This document shows, one piece after another, positions 25,639 to 34,552 of a DNA stretch of 64,000 bases. The DNA lies in NCBI GenBank assembly GCA_947503005.1, contig CANNCA010000004.1, positions 323,433-387,432 on the forward strand, given 5' to 3'. The notes beneath the pieces are model-generated. The model did no database searches. It was not told the origin of the DNA and saw only the letters and a program-made list of their open reading frames with translations. This DNA is from an uncultured Flavobacteriaceae bacterium (GTDB taxonomy: Bacteria; Bacteroidota; Bacteroidia; Flavobacteriales; Flavobacteriaceae). The translations under genes were made by a program, and so were the position numbers. Positions within the stretch are counted from its first letter, which is position 1. Every line of letters starts with the position of its first letter.

Positions 25639-26028
25639 TTGATGAAAAGTAAAATAGAGGCAGTACGATTGTTTCACCACTCCTTTGGTTTAGGTGTTTC
25701 TGAAAGCATGAAAGCTGATTTAGGTGAGACTACGAACAGGCTTCGCTTCAATTTAATGGATGAAGAGAACAAAGAATACTTTGAAGCTGCCCAGAATAAT
25801 GATCTAGTGGAGGTTGCGGATGCTCTGGGTGATATGCTCTACATTCTTTGCGGAACCATCTTGGAACATGGTATGCAGCATAAAATAGAAGAAGTCTTCG
25901 AAGAAATACAGCGAAGTAACATGAGTAAATTAGGTGCTGATGGTAAACCTATTTACCGTGAAGATGGAAAGGTTTTAAAGGGACCTAATTATTTTCAACC
26001 AAAGATTCAAACGATATTGGAGTCGTAA
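25639..26028 (+). CDS. MazG-like nucleoside triphosphate pyrophosphohydrolase
   Basis: The 129-residue protein has the all-alpha NTP-PPase metal-binding pattern: EENKEYFEA near 43-51 and VEVADALGDMLYIL near 57-70. It should hydrolyse a (d)NTP or PRA-type pyrophosphate. The C-terminal part (SKLGADGKPIYREDGKVLKGPNYFQP) is typical of the small phage/bacterial subfamily. It is divergent from the small membrane protein and convergent with the DUF1059-like gene. Confidence 0.85.
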   Translation: MMKSKIEAVRLFHHSFGLGVSESMKADLGETTNRLRFNLMDEENKEYFEAAQNNDLVEVADALGDMLYILCGTILEHGMQHKIEEVFEEIQRSNMSKLGADGKPIYREDGKVLKGPNYFQPKIQTILES

Positions 26029-26046
26029 GTACAAACTGAAATCTAC

Positions 26047-26286
26047 CTATTCGCTTTCGGAAAGCGCTTCAAATTCTTTTCTTTTATTGGTGAACCATGC
26101 GGCCATGGCCTCAGGAGACTTCATCAATTGCTGCATATCACCCATGGCCTTTAAGTGTGCTTCATCGCCTTTATGAAACATTTCAGTACCATGCTTTTTA
26201 CTCATTTCGGCGATTTCTTCGAAAGTGTTGGCGGTGAATTTTGTGTCACATGCGCCTCCCAGTTGGTTACAGGTCATTGTTTTCAT
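26047..26286 (-). CDS. DUF1059-like small protein
   Basis: This 79-residue protein starts MKTMTCNQLGGACDTKF, the cysteine-containing opening of DUF1059-type proteins, followed by FEEIAEMSKKHGTEMFHKGDEAH, a helical block. It is cytosolic and of unknown function. It is immediately downstream of the DUF885 gene on the same strand in reverse order, with 26 bases between. Confidence 0.75.
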   Translation of the reverse strand: MKTMTCNQLGGACDTKFTANTFEEIAEMSKKHGTEMFHKGDEAHLKAMGDMQQLMKSPEAMAAWFTNKRKEFEALSESE

Positions 26287-26312
26287 AATCTTTGTTTTTG
26301 ATTTAGGTCAGT

Positions 26313-27959
26313 TTAATCACTTTTAAATAAAGAAGCTTCCATAAGCTTTGGGGGCATATTTCCAATTTTTAAAAGCTTTTCGTGAAAATCACTTAAAGTG
26401 AATCGGTCTCCCATTTTTTCTTGGTAGCGTGTCCTCATTTTTAGAATTTCGCTCATCCCCATAAAGTAACCGATGAAATATCCTGGTCTCTCCGAAGCGG
26501 AATCTACTTCAAGTTGGGCCGCCCAGCGAAGAAAACCTACTTTGTCCGTCATCATTTTGATAGCCTCTTCATAGGTCATTTTTCCGGTATGCATACCAAC
26601 ATCATAAACCACCCTGGCATTTCTCCAAAGGCGTAACTGCAATTGTCGTAAATGGATTTCCTTACTAGGAAAAAATCCTGTTTCACTCATTAACTGTTCA
26701 TTGTAAAGTCCCCAGCCTTCACTGAACATTGAAAGTCCATTCTCGCGTCTAAGCTTGCTCGGATTATGCATTTGATAAAGGCCCTGAACATGATGACCGC
26801 CATACGCTTCGTGCGGTGCCGTTACGATAATAACGCCCCAATCGTGTTCTACAAGATATTCTTGTTTGGTTCGGTCGTCCCATTGGTCCTCGAACGGATT
26901 TATCATCCATTGCGCCGTGAAAATACTATCCTTGTCTTTGCCTTGGGCACGAGAAAAATTTCCGTAATATGATGTTTTCCGTAAATATTCGGCTCTGGGT
27001 ACTACTTGAACTCTTTCATTCCATGGAATAGGTATAAGGTTTTTGTTAAGTATATGTGCTTTTGAACTATCAACCCAAAGCTGATGCGCAGCAATCATCT
27101 CATGTGGTTTAGGATAGTCATTTTTAATTTCGGTCGCCAATTCTTGCCATGTTTTCTGGGGGTTAATTTCTTTGGCCAAGGCTTCTAGCTCTGAAACGGT
27201 TTTGTTAAATTGTGCTTTACCGAACTCCCAAAGAGTTTCATCATTGTAATCCAACAGAAATTGTTGTTCGAGCATATGATTGTAGGTCTCCTTTCCCATG
27301 GCAAAATCTCGCCGTGGTTTTTTAGGCAAATCATTGGCTATGAAATCAGTATACGACGCTAGTGCTTCTTGACATTTAGAAATTAAAGGAATTAATTTTT
27401 CTGCACCTTTCGATTTTGAAGCAAATTCCACCAAGTCTTTTTCGAAAAGTGATTTTGAATTTTCCGCCATGAACAATGAAAGTTCTTGAAATCTAGGCAC
27501 ATGGTACTCCAATTGATTTTGCCCATTTTGAAGTTGAACAGGCACCATTTTTAAGCGAGCTTCTAATTGTGTAATCTTATCGGAAAGGGCCCCGGGCTTT
27601 TCCATAGTATTTCCCAACGCCCGAAAAGACATGTAATTTCTAGGATCCATCTTCCAGGTCTGATGTTTAGATTGTCGAATCTCCCTTCCCTTTAAAATAC
27701 TATGGGCAAAGCGCCAATCAATTCTATCCTCAAATGACAAGTGGGTGGTGTCGATGGTATTCAATTCTTTAAGTTGCCTAGTTACGCGTTCCAATTCGGA
27801 AGTAAAGTGGGTGACGCTTAGATCGGGAATGTCTTCAGCACCGCGAGACGCGTTGAAATTCTCAATAAAAGTTAGGAAGTCCGTTGGCTTGGTGGTCTCC
27901 GTCTTTTCTTGGCATGCCAGCAAAATAGCCAAAACCGATAGCGTCAGTAATCTTTTCAT
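26313..27959 (-). CDS. DUF885 lipoprotein, predicted zinc carboxypeptidase-like
   Basis: The 548-residue lipoprotein starts best at ATG 27959 (a TTG two codons earlier is possible) with lipobox LLAC near residue 15. DUF885 proteins have a zincin-like motif, seen here as HEAYGGHHVQG with a downstream SEGWGLYNEQL carrying a glutamate ligand; both are intact. The C-terminal block has ERPGYFIGYFMGMSEI. The peptidase role is inferred from the family. Confidence 0.85.
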   Translation of the reverse strand: MKRLLTLSVLAILLACQEKTETTKPTDFLTFIENFNASRGAEDIPDLSVTHFTSELERVTRQLKELNTIDTTHLSFEDRIDWRFAHSILKGREIRQSKHQTWKMDPRNYMSFRALGNTMEKPGALSDKITQLEARLKMVPVQLQNGQNQLEYHVPRFQELSLFMAENSKSLFEKDLVEFASKSKGAEKLIPLISKCQEALASYTDFIANDLPKKPRRDFAMGKETYNHMLEQQFLLDYNDETLWEFGKAQFNKTVSELEALAKEINPQKTWQELATEIKNDYPKPHEMIAAHQLWVDSSKAHILNKNLIPIPWNERVQVVPRAEYLRKTSYYGNFSRAQGKDKDSIFTAQWMINPFEDQWDDRTKQEYLVEHDWGVIIVTAPHEAYGGHHVQGLYQMHNPSKLRRENGLSMFSEGWGLYNEQLMSETGFFPSKEIHLRQLQLRLWRNARVVYDVGMHTGKMTYEEAIKMMTDKVGFLRWAAQLEVDSASERPGYFIGYFMGMSEILKMRTRYQEKMGDRFTLSDFHEKLLKIGNMPPKLMEASLFKSD

Positions 27960-28021
27960 AATCAAGCTATAGTAACTTATTAAAGATACAAAAAAGCACT
28001 TTTACGGTTCGTCGAGTTTTC

Positions 28022-29749
28022 TTAAGGATTTTTTGTGTACACAACCTCACCATCAAAAATGGTCATTGCTATCATGGTAGATAAAATCTGATCTTCCGGT
28101 ACTTTCATTAAATCTTGATCATAAATCGTAAAATCAGCAAGTTTTCCTGCAGTGATTGAGCCTTTGATATTTTCTTCAAAGGCACCGTAGGCCGCATCTA
28201 GCGTATAAGAACGTAGGGCTTGCTCACGTGTCATTTTTTGCGCCGGCTCGTAACCTCCTTCGGGAGTACCTTTCAAAGTTTTACGACTTACGCTGGCATA
28301 GAAGCTCGCGATCGGATTCAAGGGTTCAACAGGAACATCGGTTCCGTTCACTATGGGAATACCACTTTTCAATAAATCCTGCCACATATACGCACCTTCT
28401 TTAATACGCTTTTCTCCTAAGCGGTCAATCGCCCAAGGTCTATCGGATGACATGTGTACGGCTTGCATTGCGGGAATAACCCCAAGCCCCGCAAATCTGG
28501 GAATATCGTCAGGATGCAAATGTTGGGCATGTTCGATACGGAATCGATGGTCCACACTTAAATCGGGCAAGGTGGTAAATGCAGCTTCGTAGCGGTCCAA
28601 GATTTCCTGATTTGCACGATCACCTATGGCATGTGCGCAAACTTGAAATCCATTTTGTAATCCGTTCAGTGCCGTTTCTTTTACGAATTCCATGGGTAAG
28701 GTCTCATGGCCAAAATGTCCGGGTCGATCGGTATATTCTTCTAATAACCAAGCGCCTCGGGATCCGAGGGCACCATCACAATTCAATTTAATAGAACGCA
28801 CGGTAAATAAGTGATCTGTATCTATAGAAGGACCTTTTTTATACCATTCGTCCAGCAGCTCTTTGTCCCATCCGGTAATCATGGCATACATGCGTATTTT
28901 AAGTTTATCCGCAGCTTTCATATTATCATAAAGTGCTATGGTCTCGCGACCGATACCGGCATCATGAAAACCGGTAATGCCATTTCTATGACAAGCGACT
29001 ACCGCCAGTTCGAAAGCTTGGGTATCTTTTTCAGGTGTTGTTGCCGGAATATGTTTCCAGATCAAGCTCTGGGCACGCTCATTGAAAATACCTGTTGGTC
29101 TTCCGATTGCATCGCGCATGACCTCGCCGCCTTCGACTTCGAATTTATCGATACCATCCTTTGGTAATAGCTGTATTCCTGCAATTTCCATGGCTTTGGC
29201 ATTCGCAAAACCTGCATGGCCACTGGCATGACTTAAATACACCGGATTGTCGGGCGACACTTCGCTCAGTTTATAATGTGTTTGAAAACCATTTACAGCG
29301 TCTTCGGGCAACCCGGCCCATTTACTTTGGTGCCAACCGCGCCCTGTAATCCATTCTCCCGGTTCAGTAGTTTTCACTTTTTCCGCTACCGCATCGATGA
29401 TTTCTTGATAGCTAGTTGTATTAATCAGGTCGAGATTCAATTCGTTGTAGCCCAATCCCATGAAATGTCCATGTCCTTCAATCAAACCTGGGGTCATGGT
29501 TTTACCTTCTAAATCGATAATCTGTGTTTGGTCGCTTTTATAGACCTCGGCTTCGGCAAGGCTACCCGCAAAAAGAATTTTATTGTCTTTGGTTGCCACC
29601 GCCTCAACCATGGCTTGGGCAGCATCGACTGTATATATTGGCCCGCCATGAATCAATAGGGTAGCGGTTTCTTTTTCAGGACTTGAACAAGCCGTTGAAA
29701 AAAGAAATCCAATGATTAGACTGAAGAAAAGAGAATTTTGAAATCGCAT
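28022..29749 (-). CDS. Exported amidohydrolase (YtcJ-like, amidohydrolase_3)
   Basis: The 575-residue lipoprotein (lipobox STACS near residue 20) has a metal-dependent amidohydrolase barrel. The metal motif HGHFMGLG lies near 93; CAHAIGDRA, FRIEHAQHLHP and GTDVPVEPLNP follow, holding further metal or substrate ligands. The N-terminal GPIYTVDAAQAMVEAVATKDNKI is the usual composite beta domain start. The substrate (amide, N-formyl or exoenzyme) cannot be read from sequence. The gene looks ordinary chromosomal in context. Confidence 0.88.
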   Translation of the reverse strand: MRFQNSLFFSLIIGFLFSTACSSPEKETATLLIHGGPIYTVDAAQAMVEAVATKDNKILFAGSLAEAEVYKSDQTQIIDLEGKTMTPGLIEGHGHFMGLGYNELNLDLINTTSYQEIIDAVAEKVKTTEPGEWITGRGWHQSKWAGLPEDAVNGFQTHYKLSEVSPDNPVYLSHASGHAGFANAKAMEIAGIQLLPKDGIDKFEVEGGEVMRDAIGRPTGIFNERAQSLIWKHIPATTPEKDTQAFELAVVACHRNGITGFHDAGIGRETIALYDNMKAADKLKIRMYAMITGWDKELLDEWYKKGPSIDTDHLFTVRSIKLNCDGALGSRGAWLLEEYTDRPGHFGHETLPMEFVKETALNGLQNGFQVCAHAIGDRANQEILDRYEAAFTTLPDLSVDHRFRIEHAQHLHPDDIPRFAGLGVIPAMQAVHMSSDRPWAIDRLGEKRIKEGAYMWQDLLKSGIPIVNGTDVPVEPLNPIASFYASVSRKTLKGTPEGGYEPAQKMTREQALRSYTLDAAYGAFEENIKGSITAGKLADFTIYDQDLMKVPEDQILSTMIAMTIFDGEVVYTKNP

Positions 29750-29845
29750 GAAAATTGGTTTTTAGGAAACCTGAATTTACGATTTAATATAGCAAGGAGA
29801 ATAAGACTCTAAAAATAAATAGGAATTAAATGCCGTGGGAAAAGA

Positions 29846-30292
29846 CTAGTCCCAAACAAATTTCCATTCACCGTTAGACTGTCTTTTCCATACCGTATGA
29901 AAAATACCTTTATTCTCTTTCTTGGTGCCTGAGGAGTCGATGGAGGTAAAAATGAAATTACCGTAGGTATAGGCTAAGTCACCAGCACTGCTAACTTCTA
30001 CGAAGGTGGGTTTCCAAGTTAGGGTTTCGTTAGGCTGAACATCGTTTTTATACCATTCTTGAATTGCGACTTTACCTTTTACTATTTTATTTTGCCTTTT
30101 GATAACCCCATCGGTTGCGGCAAAGTGATGGAAAGCGGCTGTAAGGCCTTTGTCTTGAGCCATATCATTAAAGTTTTTTTCAACCTGTATGATTTCAGAT
30201 TTCCATTTCTCTCTATTGGTTTTAGTATCAGCTGTAGTGCATCCAATACTCATCAAAAATGAAAATAAAAGAAATAGTGCGTGTTTTTTCAT
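29846..30292 (-). CDS. SnoaL/DUF4440-like lipoprotein
   Basis: This 148-residue protein is read from ATG 30292, as an in-frame TTG three codons up is less likely. The lipobox is SIGC near residue 18. The body has the cystatin-like fold pattern of NTF2/SnoaL proteins: VEKNFNDMAQDKGLTAAFHHF, then KGKVAIQEWY, and AYTYGNFIFT with FHTVWKRQSNGEWKFVWD at the end. The function is unknown. It is the last gene before the accessory half of the window. Confidence 0.8.
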   Translation of the reverse strand: MKKHALFLLFSFLMSIGCTTADTKTNREKWKSEIIQVEKNFNDMAQDKGLTAAFHHFAATDGVIKRQNKIVKGKVAIQEWYKNDVQPNETLTWKPTFVEVSSAGDLAYTYGNFIFTSIDSSGTKKENKGIFHTVWKRQSNGEWKFVWD

Positions 30293-30600
30293 TGTATACA
30301 AATTGAAGCGTAATGTTATGGTTGAGCTCAGCTTAAGATGTTTCTTAAAACCTTCTAATCGTTACAACCCCTTGCCAAATTATCTACTAGTTTATTCAAA
30401 TGACTTACTTGTTTTGTTGATGTACTCTCTGTTTCTTTTAAGTGTTAATCTTGATGATTTGAAGTACTCATGATTTTTACAATTTATAACGTTGTGTCAA
30501 AATAAATGTATGATTTTCAACTGCCTTTGATGAATCCGTTATCATTTGGCAAATAGTCAGTCGCTCTTAATTGACCTCAAGGTTCTTGACCTTTATCTCG
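30293..30600. other. Gene-free stretch, possible decayed attC-like remnant
   Basis: No protein-like frame is seen. The left part GTTATGGTTGAGCTCAGC (about 30313-30330) and the right part TTATAACGTTGTGTC (about 30484-30498) resemble the left and right ends of the cassette-array elements further on. The boxes do not match a partner across the next gene, so this is only a candidate remnant. Confidence 0.25.
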
Positions 30601-31011
30601 TCATTGCACAACCTCACTTATCTGGATAACAGGCTGAGTATTGGTATAGTTGGGGATGTCACTAACAATTTTTTCTGCATTAGGTCCGAAAGAATCTCGA
30701 TAGTCTGAAAGCTGGTCGAAATATAGATATCCAATGGCCAAATATGGAATTGGCTCATCGGGAGTCCTTCCAGCTACCCCCTTATCAATTTCCAATAATT
30801 TTAAGGAGTCGCCCAACAAACTTGCAACCATGGGCATGTGTTTATTGGCATAGTAGTCCATATCAAAGGTTTTCCCGTCACCGTTGGGATAGAGAATCGT
30901 TACTTTGACCATGCCTTTTTCAATTTTGGATTTGTCTGTTGATGCAACCTCATGAAAACCAGTAAGGAATACCGTGGCACCAAGGATTAAGAGGATAAAT
31001 TTAATTTTCAT
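30601..31011 (-). CDS. Exported EthD-domain protein
   Basis: The 136-residue protein has an N-terminal hydrophobic segment (residues 4-18). An EthD-type dimeric ferredoxin-like fold follows: KVTILYPNGDGKTFDMDYYANKHMPMV, with the family's YY..HMP block, then DPIPYLAIGYLYFDQ and the FGPNAEKIVSDIPNYTN block. EthD proteins are small oxygenase-like or accessory enzymes; the substrate is unknown. Export is unusual for the family. Confidence 0.75.
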   Translation of the reverse strand: MKIKFILLILGATVFLTGFHEVASTDKSKIEKGMVKVTILYPNGDGKTFDMDYYANKHMPMVASLLGDSLKLLEIDKGVAGRTPDEPIPYLAIGYLYFDQLSDYRDSFGPNAEKIVSDIPNYTNTQPVIQISEVVQ

Positions 31012-31077
31012 ATTAGTATGATTTAGTGATTAGTTAAAGGTAAATATTATTGTTTACTGTTTGCTTTCCGCTGCACA

Positions 31078-31419
31078 TTAAGCAAAATCTATTGGTAATG
31101 CTTCTCTGCCGACAGTCTTCACAAAAATATGCAGCGGTTTTTGTGAATTGATTTTTTCTTGAATTGCTTTATTAGTCCCCCGTATAAATTGCCTGGTTCT
31201 AATCAAATCATCAATACAACTAGCTGCCCAAAAAGTGCCTATAGCCTTGCCATTTTCAAATTCTAAATCATTTTTTCCATTTTCAACATTTATATTCTGC
31301 TCACAAACTTCATTTAAAAGGTCTTTATATTCTTTTGATGCAATAGCTAATTTTCGGTAATCAATATTATCCTGAAAATATTCTGAAGTAATTCGAATAA
31401 GTTCTTTTTGTATATCCAT
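31078..31419 (-). CDS. Unrecognised 113-aa protein, possibly a truncated enzyme fragment
   Basis: The frame is intact with ATG 31419. The N-terminal 90 residues are helical (AIASKEYKDLLNEVCEQNINVENG, then FWAASCIDDLIRTRQFIRGTNKAI), with a final LHIFVKTVGREALPIDFA. The region before LHI resembles the helical lead-in of a flavobacterial methyltransferase-like family in which a glycine-rich SAM motif would follow, but here the protein stops. It may therefore be a decayed fragment. This is a weak recollection; a stand-alone unknown protein is equally possible. Confidence 0.45.
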   Translation of the reverse strand: MDIQKELIRITSEYFQDNIDYRKLAIASKEYKDLLNEVCEQNINVENGKNDLEFENGKAIGTFWAASCIDDLIRTRQFIRGTNKAIQEKINSQKPLHIFVKTVGREALPIDFA

Positions 31420-31473
31420 TGATTAGTAGGGGTTTGTGCTTTTAAAGTTTTATCCAAAGGTTTGGATAAACTA

Positions 31474-32211
31474 TCATTTTAAATGACTTTTATTTTTTGT
31501 TGTGACTCCGCTTAGTTTAGTTGTTAGTTCTTCAATCAATTTATTGGTGGCGGGTTCATTTCTTCGTTTCAGTTCTTCAATCATTCGTTTGATTGTATCG
31601 GGAGTATAATCTTCTTTTGGTGCGGGCCGAAAACTTTTTTCAGGAGCTAATGAAAAAAATAACTGATCTGACCATTCATTTCTTTCGCCGTCAATTACCA
31701 GATGAAGACGGTCCGATTCTCCTTTATTCGAAACAGAATGTACATAATTTACATTTGTATACCAACATTCTCCCGGTAGCATTGTTATTTGGCTACCGTC
31801 AAGAATGAAATGAACATCGGAATTTGTAACTATTGGAATATGTAACCGAAAATTCCCATCCTCATAACCTAATTCGTGATCTCTGTGTGGTTTAATTTCA
31901 GCACCCGCTCCAAGTCGCATAATACGAGCGGTTAATATGGGGCACTTAAAAGTCTCAATAACTTCCTTAAAATAGTGACATTTTTTAAGGATGGGTGTTT
32001 CCGATTTAATGGAATTTGAGTTGGATAATGCAAAAATATTGGAATCGTCTCCATCTTCACCATACAATGAAAGAATCTTCCAATTGCCACTATAGCCTGT
32101 AGTGTTGTAATGTGGAAGCCACTTCTCCTCCACAATCAACGATAAATCATCAGCAAGCTTTTCGGTATCAAACTGAAAGGGGAGCTTTAAAGATTTCGTT
32201 ATGTTTTGCAT
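31474..32211 (-). CDS. Aspartyl/asparaginyl beta-hydroxylase family protein
   Basis: The 245-residue protein is read from ATG 32211 (an in-frame TTG two codons up was rejected). It has a cupin-like 2-oxoglutarate/Fe(II) core: MRLGAGAEIKPHRDHELGYED near 90-110 gives the His-x-Asp ligands, LHIPIVTNSDVHF follows and DRLHLVIDGERN gives the distal His. Members hydroxylate Asp/Asn of proteins or small molecules; the substrate here is unknown. It is the first of three 2-oxoglutarate-type oxygenases in a row. Confidence 0.85.
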   Translation of the reverse strand: MQNITKSLKLPFQFDTEKLADDLSLIVEEKWLPHYNTTGYSGNWKILSLYGEDGDDSNIFALSNSNSIKSETPILKKCHYFKEVIETFKCPILTARIMRLGAGAEIKPHRDHELGYEDGNFRLHIPIVTNSDVHFILDGSQITMLPGECWYTNVNYVHSVSNKGESDRLHLVIDGERNEWSDQLFFSLAPEKSFRPAPKEDYTPDTIKRMIEELKRRNEPATNKLIEELTTKLSGVTTKNKSHLK

Positions 32212-32234
32212 TATCAATATTTAGGAGGTTTGTA

Positions 32235-32300
32235 TTTATTGGGCTCAGCGATAGATATACAAAGTATTTGCGACGCTTTTATATATTGTTACGCGCCCAG
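32235..32300 (-). repeat. Degenerate attC-like element d1 (about 60 bp)
   Basis: GGGCTCAGCGATAGATATAC at the left and TTTATATATTGTTACGC at the right resemble the ends of the cassette elements, but the left AACGG core is missing. It abuts the stop of the AlkB-like gene. A weak partner GCGTAA occurs about 120 bases upstream of that gene, at about 33004. Confidence 0.35.
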
Positions 32301-32888
32301 TTAATCACTGAATCCGTATTTTCTAAAGGTTAGATTTATTCTTGGTCTTTTATATTTAGGATTTATGGTGAGGCTATGTTCATATCTCTCCTGACAGTAC
32401 TTTCCCATGAGTACTAAGCTTCCATTTTCTAAGGTTTGGGAAACTTCAACCTTACTTTCTTTTTCCCTAAACTTGAATTCTCTTTCTTCACCTAAACTTA
32501 TCGACGGTATAATAGAGGTATCTCCAAAGGCAACATAATCTGAATGGAAATCTACACCGGAGTTACCATCCGGATAATAGATTAGAACACAAACTTCGAA
32601 TTGCTGGTTGGTAAAATTTTCAATTTTTTCTTTAAGCTTTTTCAATTTATCGGTCCACCCCCTTGTTGGTCCCCATTGTCCTTCGGGGAATATATTTTCA
32701 TCAAGAAGATTTTGATCTAAAAACATAATTTTTTCAAAATTTACTTCATACGTTTTCCCATCTTCTGTTTTAGGGCAATAGCTTATTTTTTTAACGGTAT
32801 CGTATAAATCGACGAATAGCTCATTAGCTTCACTAAATTCCAGAAAACCACTGATATATTCAACTTCGCAATTTAAGGGTAGTTTCAT
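32301..32888 (-). CDS. AlkB-like alpha-ketoglutarate-dependent dioxygenase
   Basis: The 195-residue protein has the AlkB iron ligands His115-x-Asp117 (VDFHSDY) and His171 (ERYEHSL), and the 2-oxoglutarate-binding RINLTFR near 183-189. Its length and order match AlkB-type DNA/RNA demethylases, which remove alkyl groups from bases. The exact target is not known. It lacks an adjacent ada or other repair gene and sits alone between two decayed repeat elements. Confidence 0.85.
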   Translation of the reverse strand: MKLPLNCEVEYISGFLEFSEANELFVDLYDTVKKISYCPKTEDGKTYEVNFEKIMFLDQNLLDENIFPEGQWGPTRGWTDKLKKLKEKIENFTNQQFEVCVLIYYPDGNSGVDFHSDYVAFGDTSIIPSISLGEEREFKFREKESKVEVSQTLENGSLVLMGKYCQERYEHSLTINPKYKRPRINLTFRKYGFSD

Positions 32889-33213
32889 CTTACTTGTGAA
32901 TTTTTACATCCTGTTTGGCACTTATCGATTTGCGGCTAAAAACCGGGCCAAGATGTGTTGCTGTAATCCGTCCGTCTATGTTTACCGAAGCTTCCACGTA
33001 GGTGAGCGTAAAATCCTGCTGGAATTAAAGATAGCCATTAGCACGAAATTTCACTGCCCATTGGACGGCGTTCAGGATATCTGTAAGTAATGAATTCTAG
33101 CTTTTGTTCGCTACCGGATGAACTGTTTTAGATTTTATTCAATATAAACTTTATCTTCCGTTTTCCCTTATAGCATTTAACCCCAGTTATTGAACCGAAT
33201 ATGTTCAAAAACT
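32889..33213. other. Gene-free 325-bp stretch with a possible decayed cassette junction
   Basis: No convincing frame is present. At about 33003-33045, GAGCGTAAAATCC followed by GATAGCCATTAGCAC looks like a shortened array element (compare TATAGCCATTGTTAGG...). The first part pairs only loosely with element d1. I regard this as a possible remnant, not a proven site. Confidence 0.25.
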
Positions 33214-33798
33214 TTACATGGCATCTTCAATGATACTGATAATCTTATCGTTCGGTATGATATCTATCGTCATATTGATGCGGTCGGTAGTTCCATTGTT
33301 AATAACACGATGTGGATCCATTAAACGCAAGTACCAGCATTCTCCAACTTTCATCGGTGCCAATGTGTCGTTTAAAAAGAATTCTACACCCTCATTGTTA
33401 TCTATGGGAACGGTAAGCCGTATCATCGATTTTTCTTCCTCTAATGCCAATGTAGGGTCTTTATGCTCTTGCACAACGGATTTTGGGGCTAAAAACAATA
33501 GCCGAACTAAATTAACCGTCGTGTATTGGCTAAATTCATTAACTATGCTGGTTAAATAAGGGGATTTTTCTAGGGCGGGTGTATCCTTCCATTCGGTCCA
33601 AGAACCATCTGCATAATCACTTGCTGGAGGAGGAAAGGGTAATGATGTATCTACAAGGTGAGCAGGTGCTCGCAAAGGAATGACTTTATAATATTCGTAA
33701 TGTTCTTGTTTTAAAGCGCGTGCTTCTAGAACCATTTTTTCTACATCGAACAAAAAAGGTAATTGAATTCTGTCTTTAAATTGTTTCTTTTTTTCCAT
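33214..33798 (-). CDS. Aspartyl/asparaginyl beta-hydroxylase-like protein
   Basis: The 194-residue protein has the same core as the gene at 31474: LLFLAPKSVVQEHKDPTLAL gives the His-x-Asp pair, MIRLTVPIDNNEGVEFFL follows, and MDPHRVINNGTTDRINMTID supplies the distal ligand region. It is shorter and quite divergent from the other copy, so the two are not a recent duplicate. The substrate is unknown. Confidence 0.8.
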   Translation of the reverse strand: MEKKKQFKDRIQLPFLFDVEKMVLEARALKQEHYEYYKVIPLRAPAHLVDTSLPFPPPASDYADGSWTEWKDTPALEKSPYLTSIVNEFSQYTTVNLVRLLFLAPKSVVQEHKDPTLALEEEKSMIRLTVPIDNNEGVEFFLNDTLAPMKVGECWYLRLMDPHRVINNGTTDRINMTIDIIPNDKIISIIEDAM

Positions 33799-33819
33799 TT
33801 CAACTACAAATTTATCTAT

Positions 33820-33960
33820 TAACTAAGGTCGCCCGTGTACTTTGGTAAGATGGCCCACTGCACACCTGCCCGAACCTAAAGATAACTTTTTGTAGGTAAT
33901 TTGAATTTAAGCCTGAAAGCTAACGGGACGCAAGCAATGAATTTCAGGCTTTGTTGTGCA
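33820..33960 (-). repeat. Degenerate attC-like element d3
   Basis: AAGCCTGAAA (33909-33918) and TTTCAGGCTT (33942-33951) form a perfect 10-bp stem that runs straight into TTGTTGTGC, the standard right end of the array elements. The left end is not clear. It lies between the beta-hydroxylase start and the stop of the monooxygenase gene. Confidence 0.45.
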
Positions 33961-33989
33961 ACGTTTTTTGTTTTTAGGATATTCTTGTT

Positions 33990-34313
33990 TTAAAATTCGT
34001 AATCCAACGTCTCCTTTAATTCGCAATGAATGGATTTGTTGTCAAATCTTGACAAAACCTTCCTTGCTTTTTCAGGGACATATACAGTTTCATAGTCTTC
34101 CCCGACGAAAGCTATTACTGATTCAATTTTTTCAAACCACATAATTGTAGTGAATTCCACTTCATCCTCTAATTCTCTTCGCAACAATTGAATACGTTTA
34201 TATCCTGCAATTCTTTTTTCTTCAATTCCAGGAAAAATTTCTGTTTTCAACAAGTTTTCATAGATATCCGCATTTGATTTTGTGGTATATCCATGCCAAA
34301 TTCTTAAAATCAT
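33990..34313 (-). CDS. Antibiotic biosynthesis monooxygenase (ABM) family protein
   Basis: The 107-residue protein has the small ferredoxin-like ABM pattern: MILRIWHGYTTKSNADIYENLL at the start, GYKRIQLLRRELEDEVEFTTIMWFE in the middle (beta strand 3 plus helix) and a VYVPEKARKVL helix before an acidic tail. These dimers oxidise small molecules or act as heme-degrading or quinol-type enzymes; the substrate is unknown. It is the first clear cassette from the left. Confidence 0.8.
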   Translation of the reverse strand: MILRIWHGYTTKSNADIYENLLKTEIFPGIEEKRIAGYKRIQLLRRELEDEVEFTTIMWFEKIESVIAFVGEDYETVYVPEKARKVLSRFDNKSIHCELKETLDYEF

Positions 34314-34344
34314 TTTCTTAATCTTTATTGTTTTCAGAAATGTT

Positions 34345-34547
34345 CCAAAACGGTGGGGCTATGGCAAGTAGGGCAGTGAGGAAACCTTTTCGTTTCCGTC
34401 GTGGCTCGTAGCCATAGCTTTTTGTTTTGTTTTTATCTTTTTCATTTTAAAAAGCCATATCCCAAATATTTTGCGGACTTCATAAAAATACCTAAACCCA
34501 GCGATTAAGCCTGAACCCCTTATTGTTTATAGGTTTTGTTGTGAGCA
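34345..34547 (-). repeat. attC-like site s1, long class
   Basis: The element is 203 bp. The left core is CCAAAACGG...GGGGCTATG and the right end is TTTATAGGTTTTGTTGTGAGC. Internal stems include GGAAACC...GGTTTCC-like arms and CATATCC/ATTTTGCGGA-type remnants. The right box GTGAGCA pairs with GTAAGCA of the left box of s2, with offset, across the 220-aa gene. Confidence 0.7.
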
Positions 34548-34552
34548 TTTTT

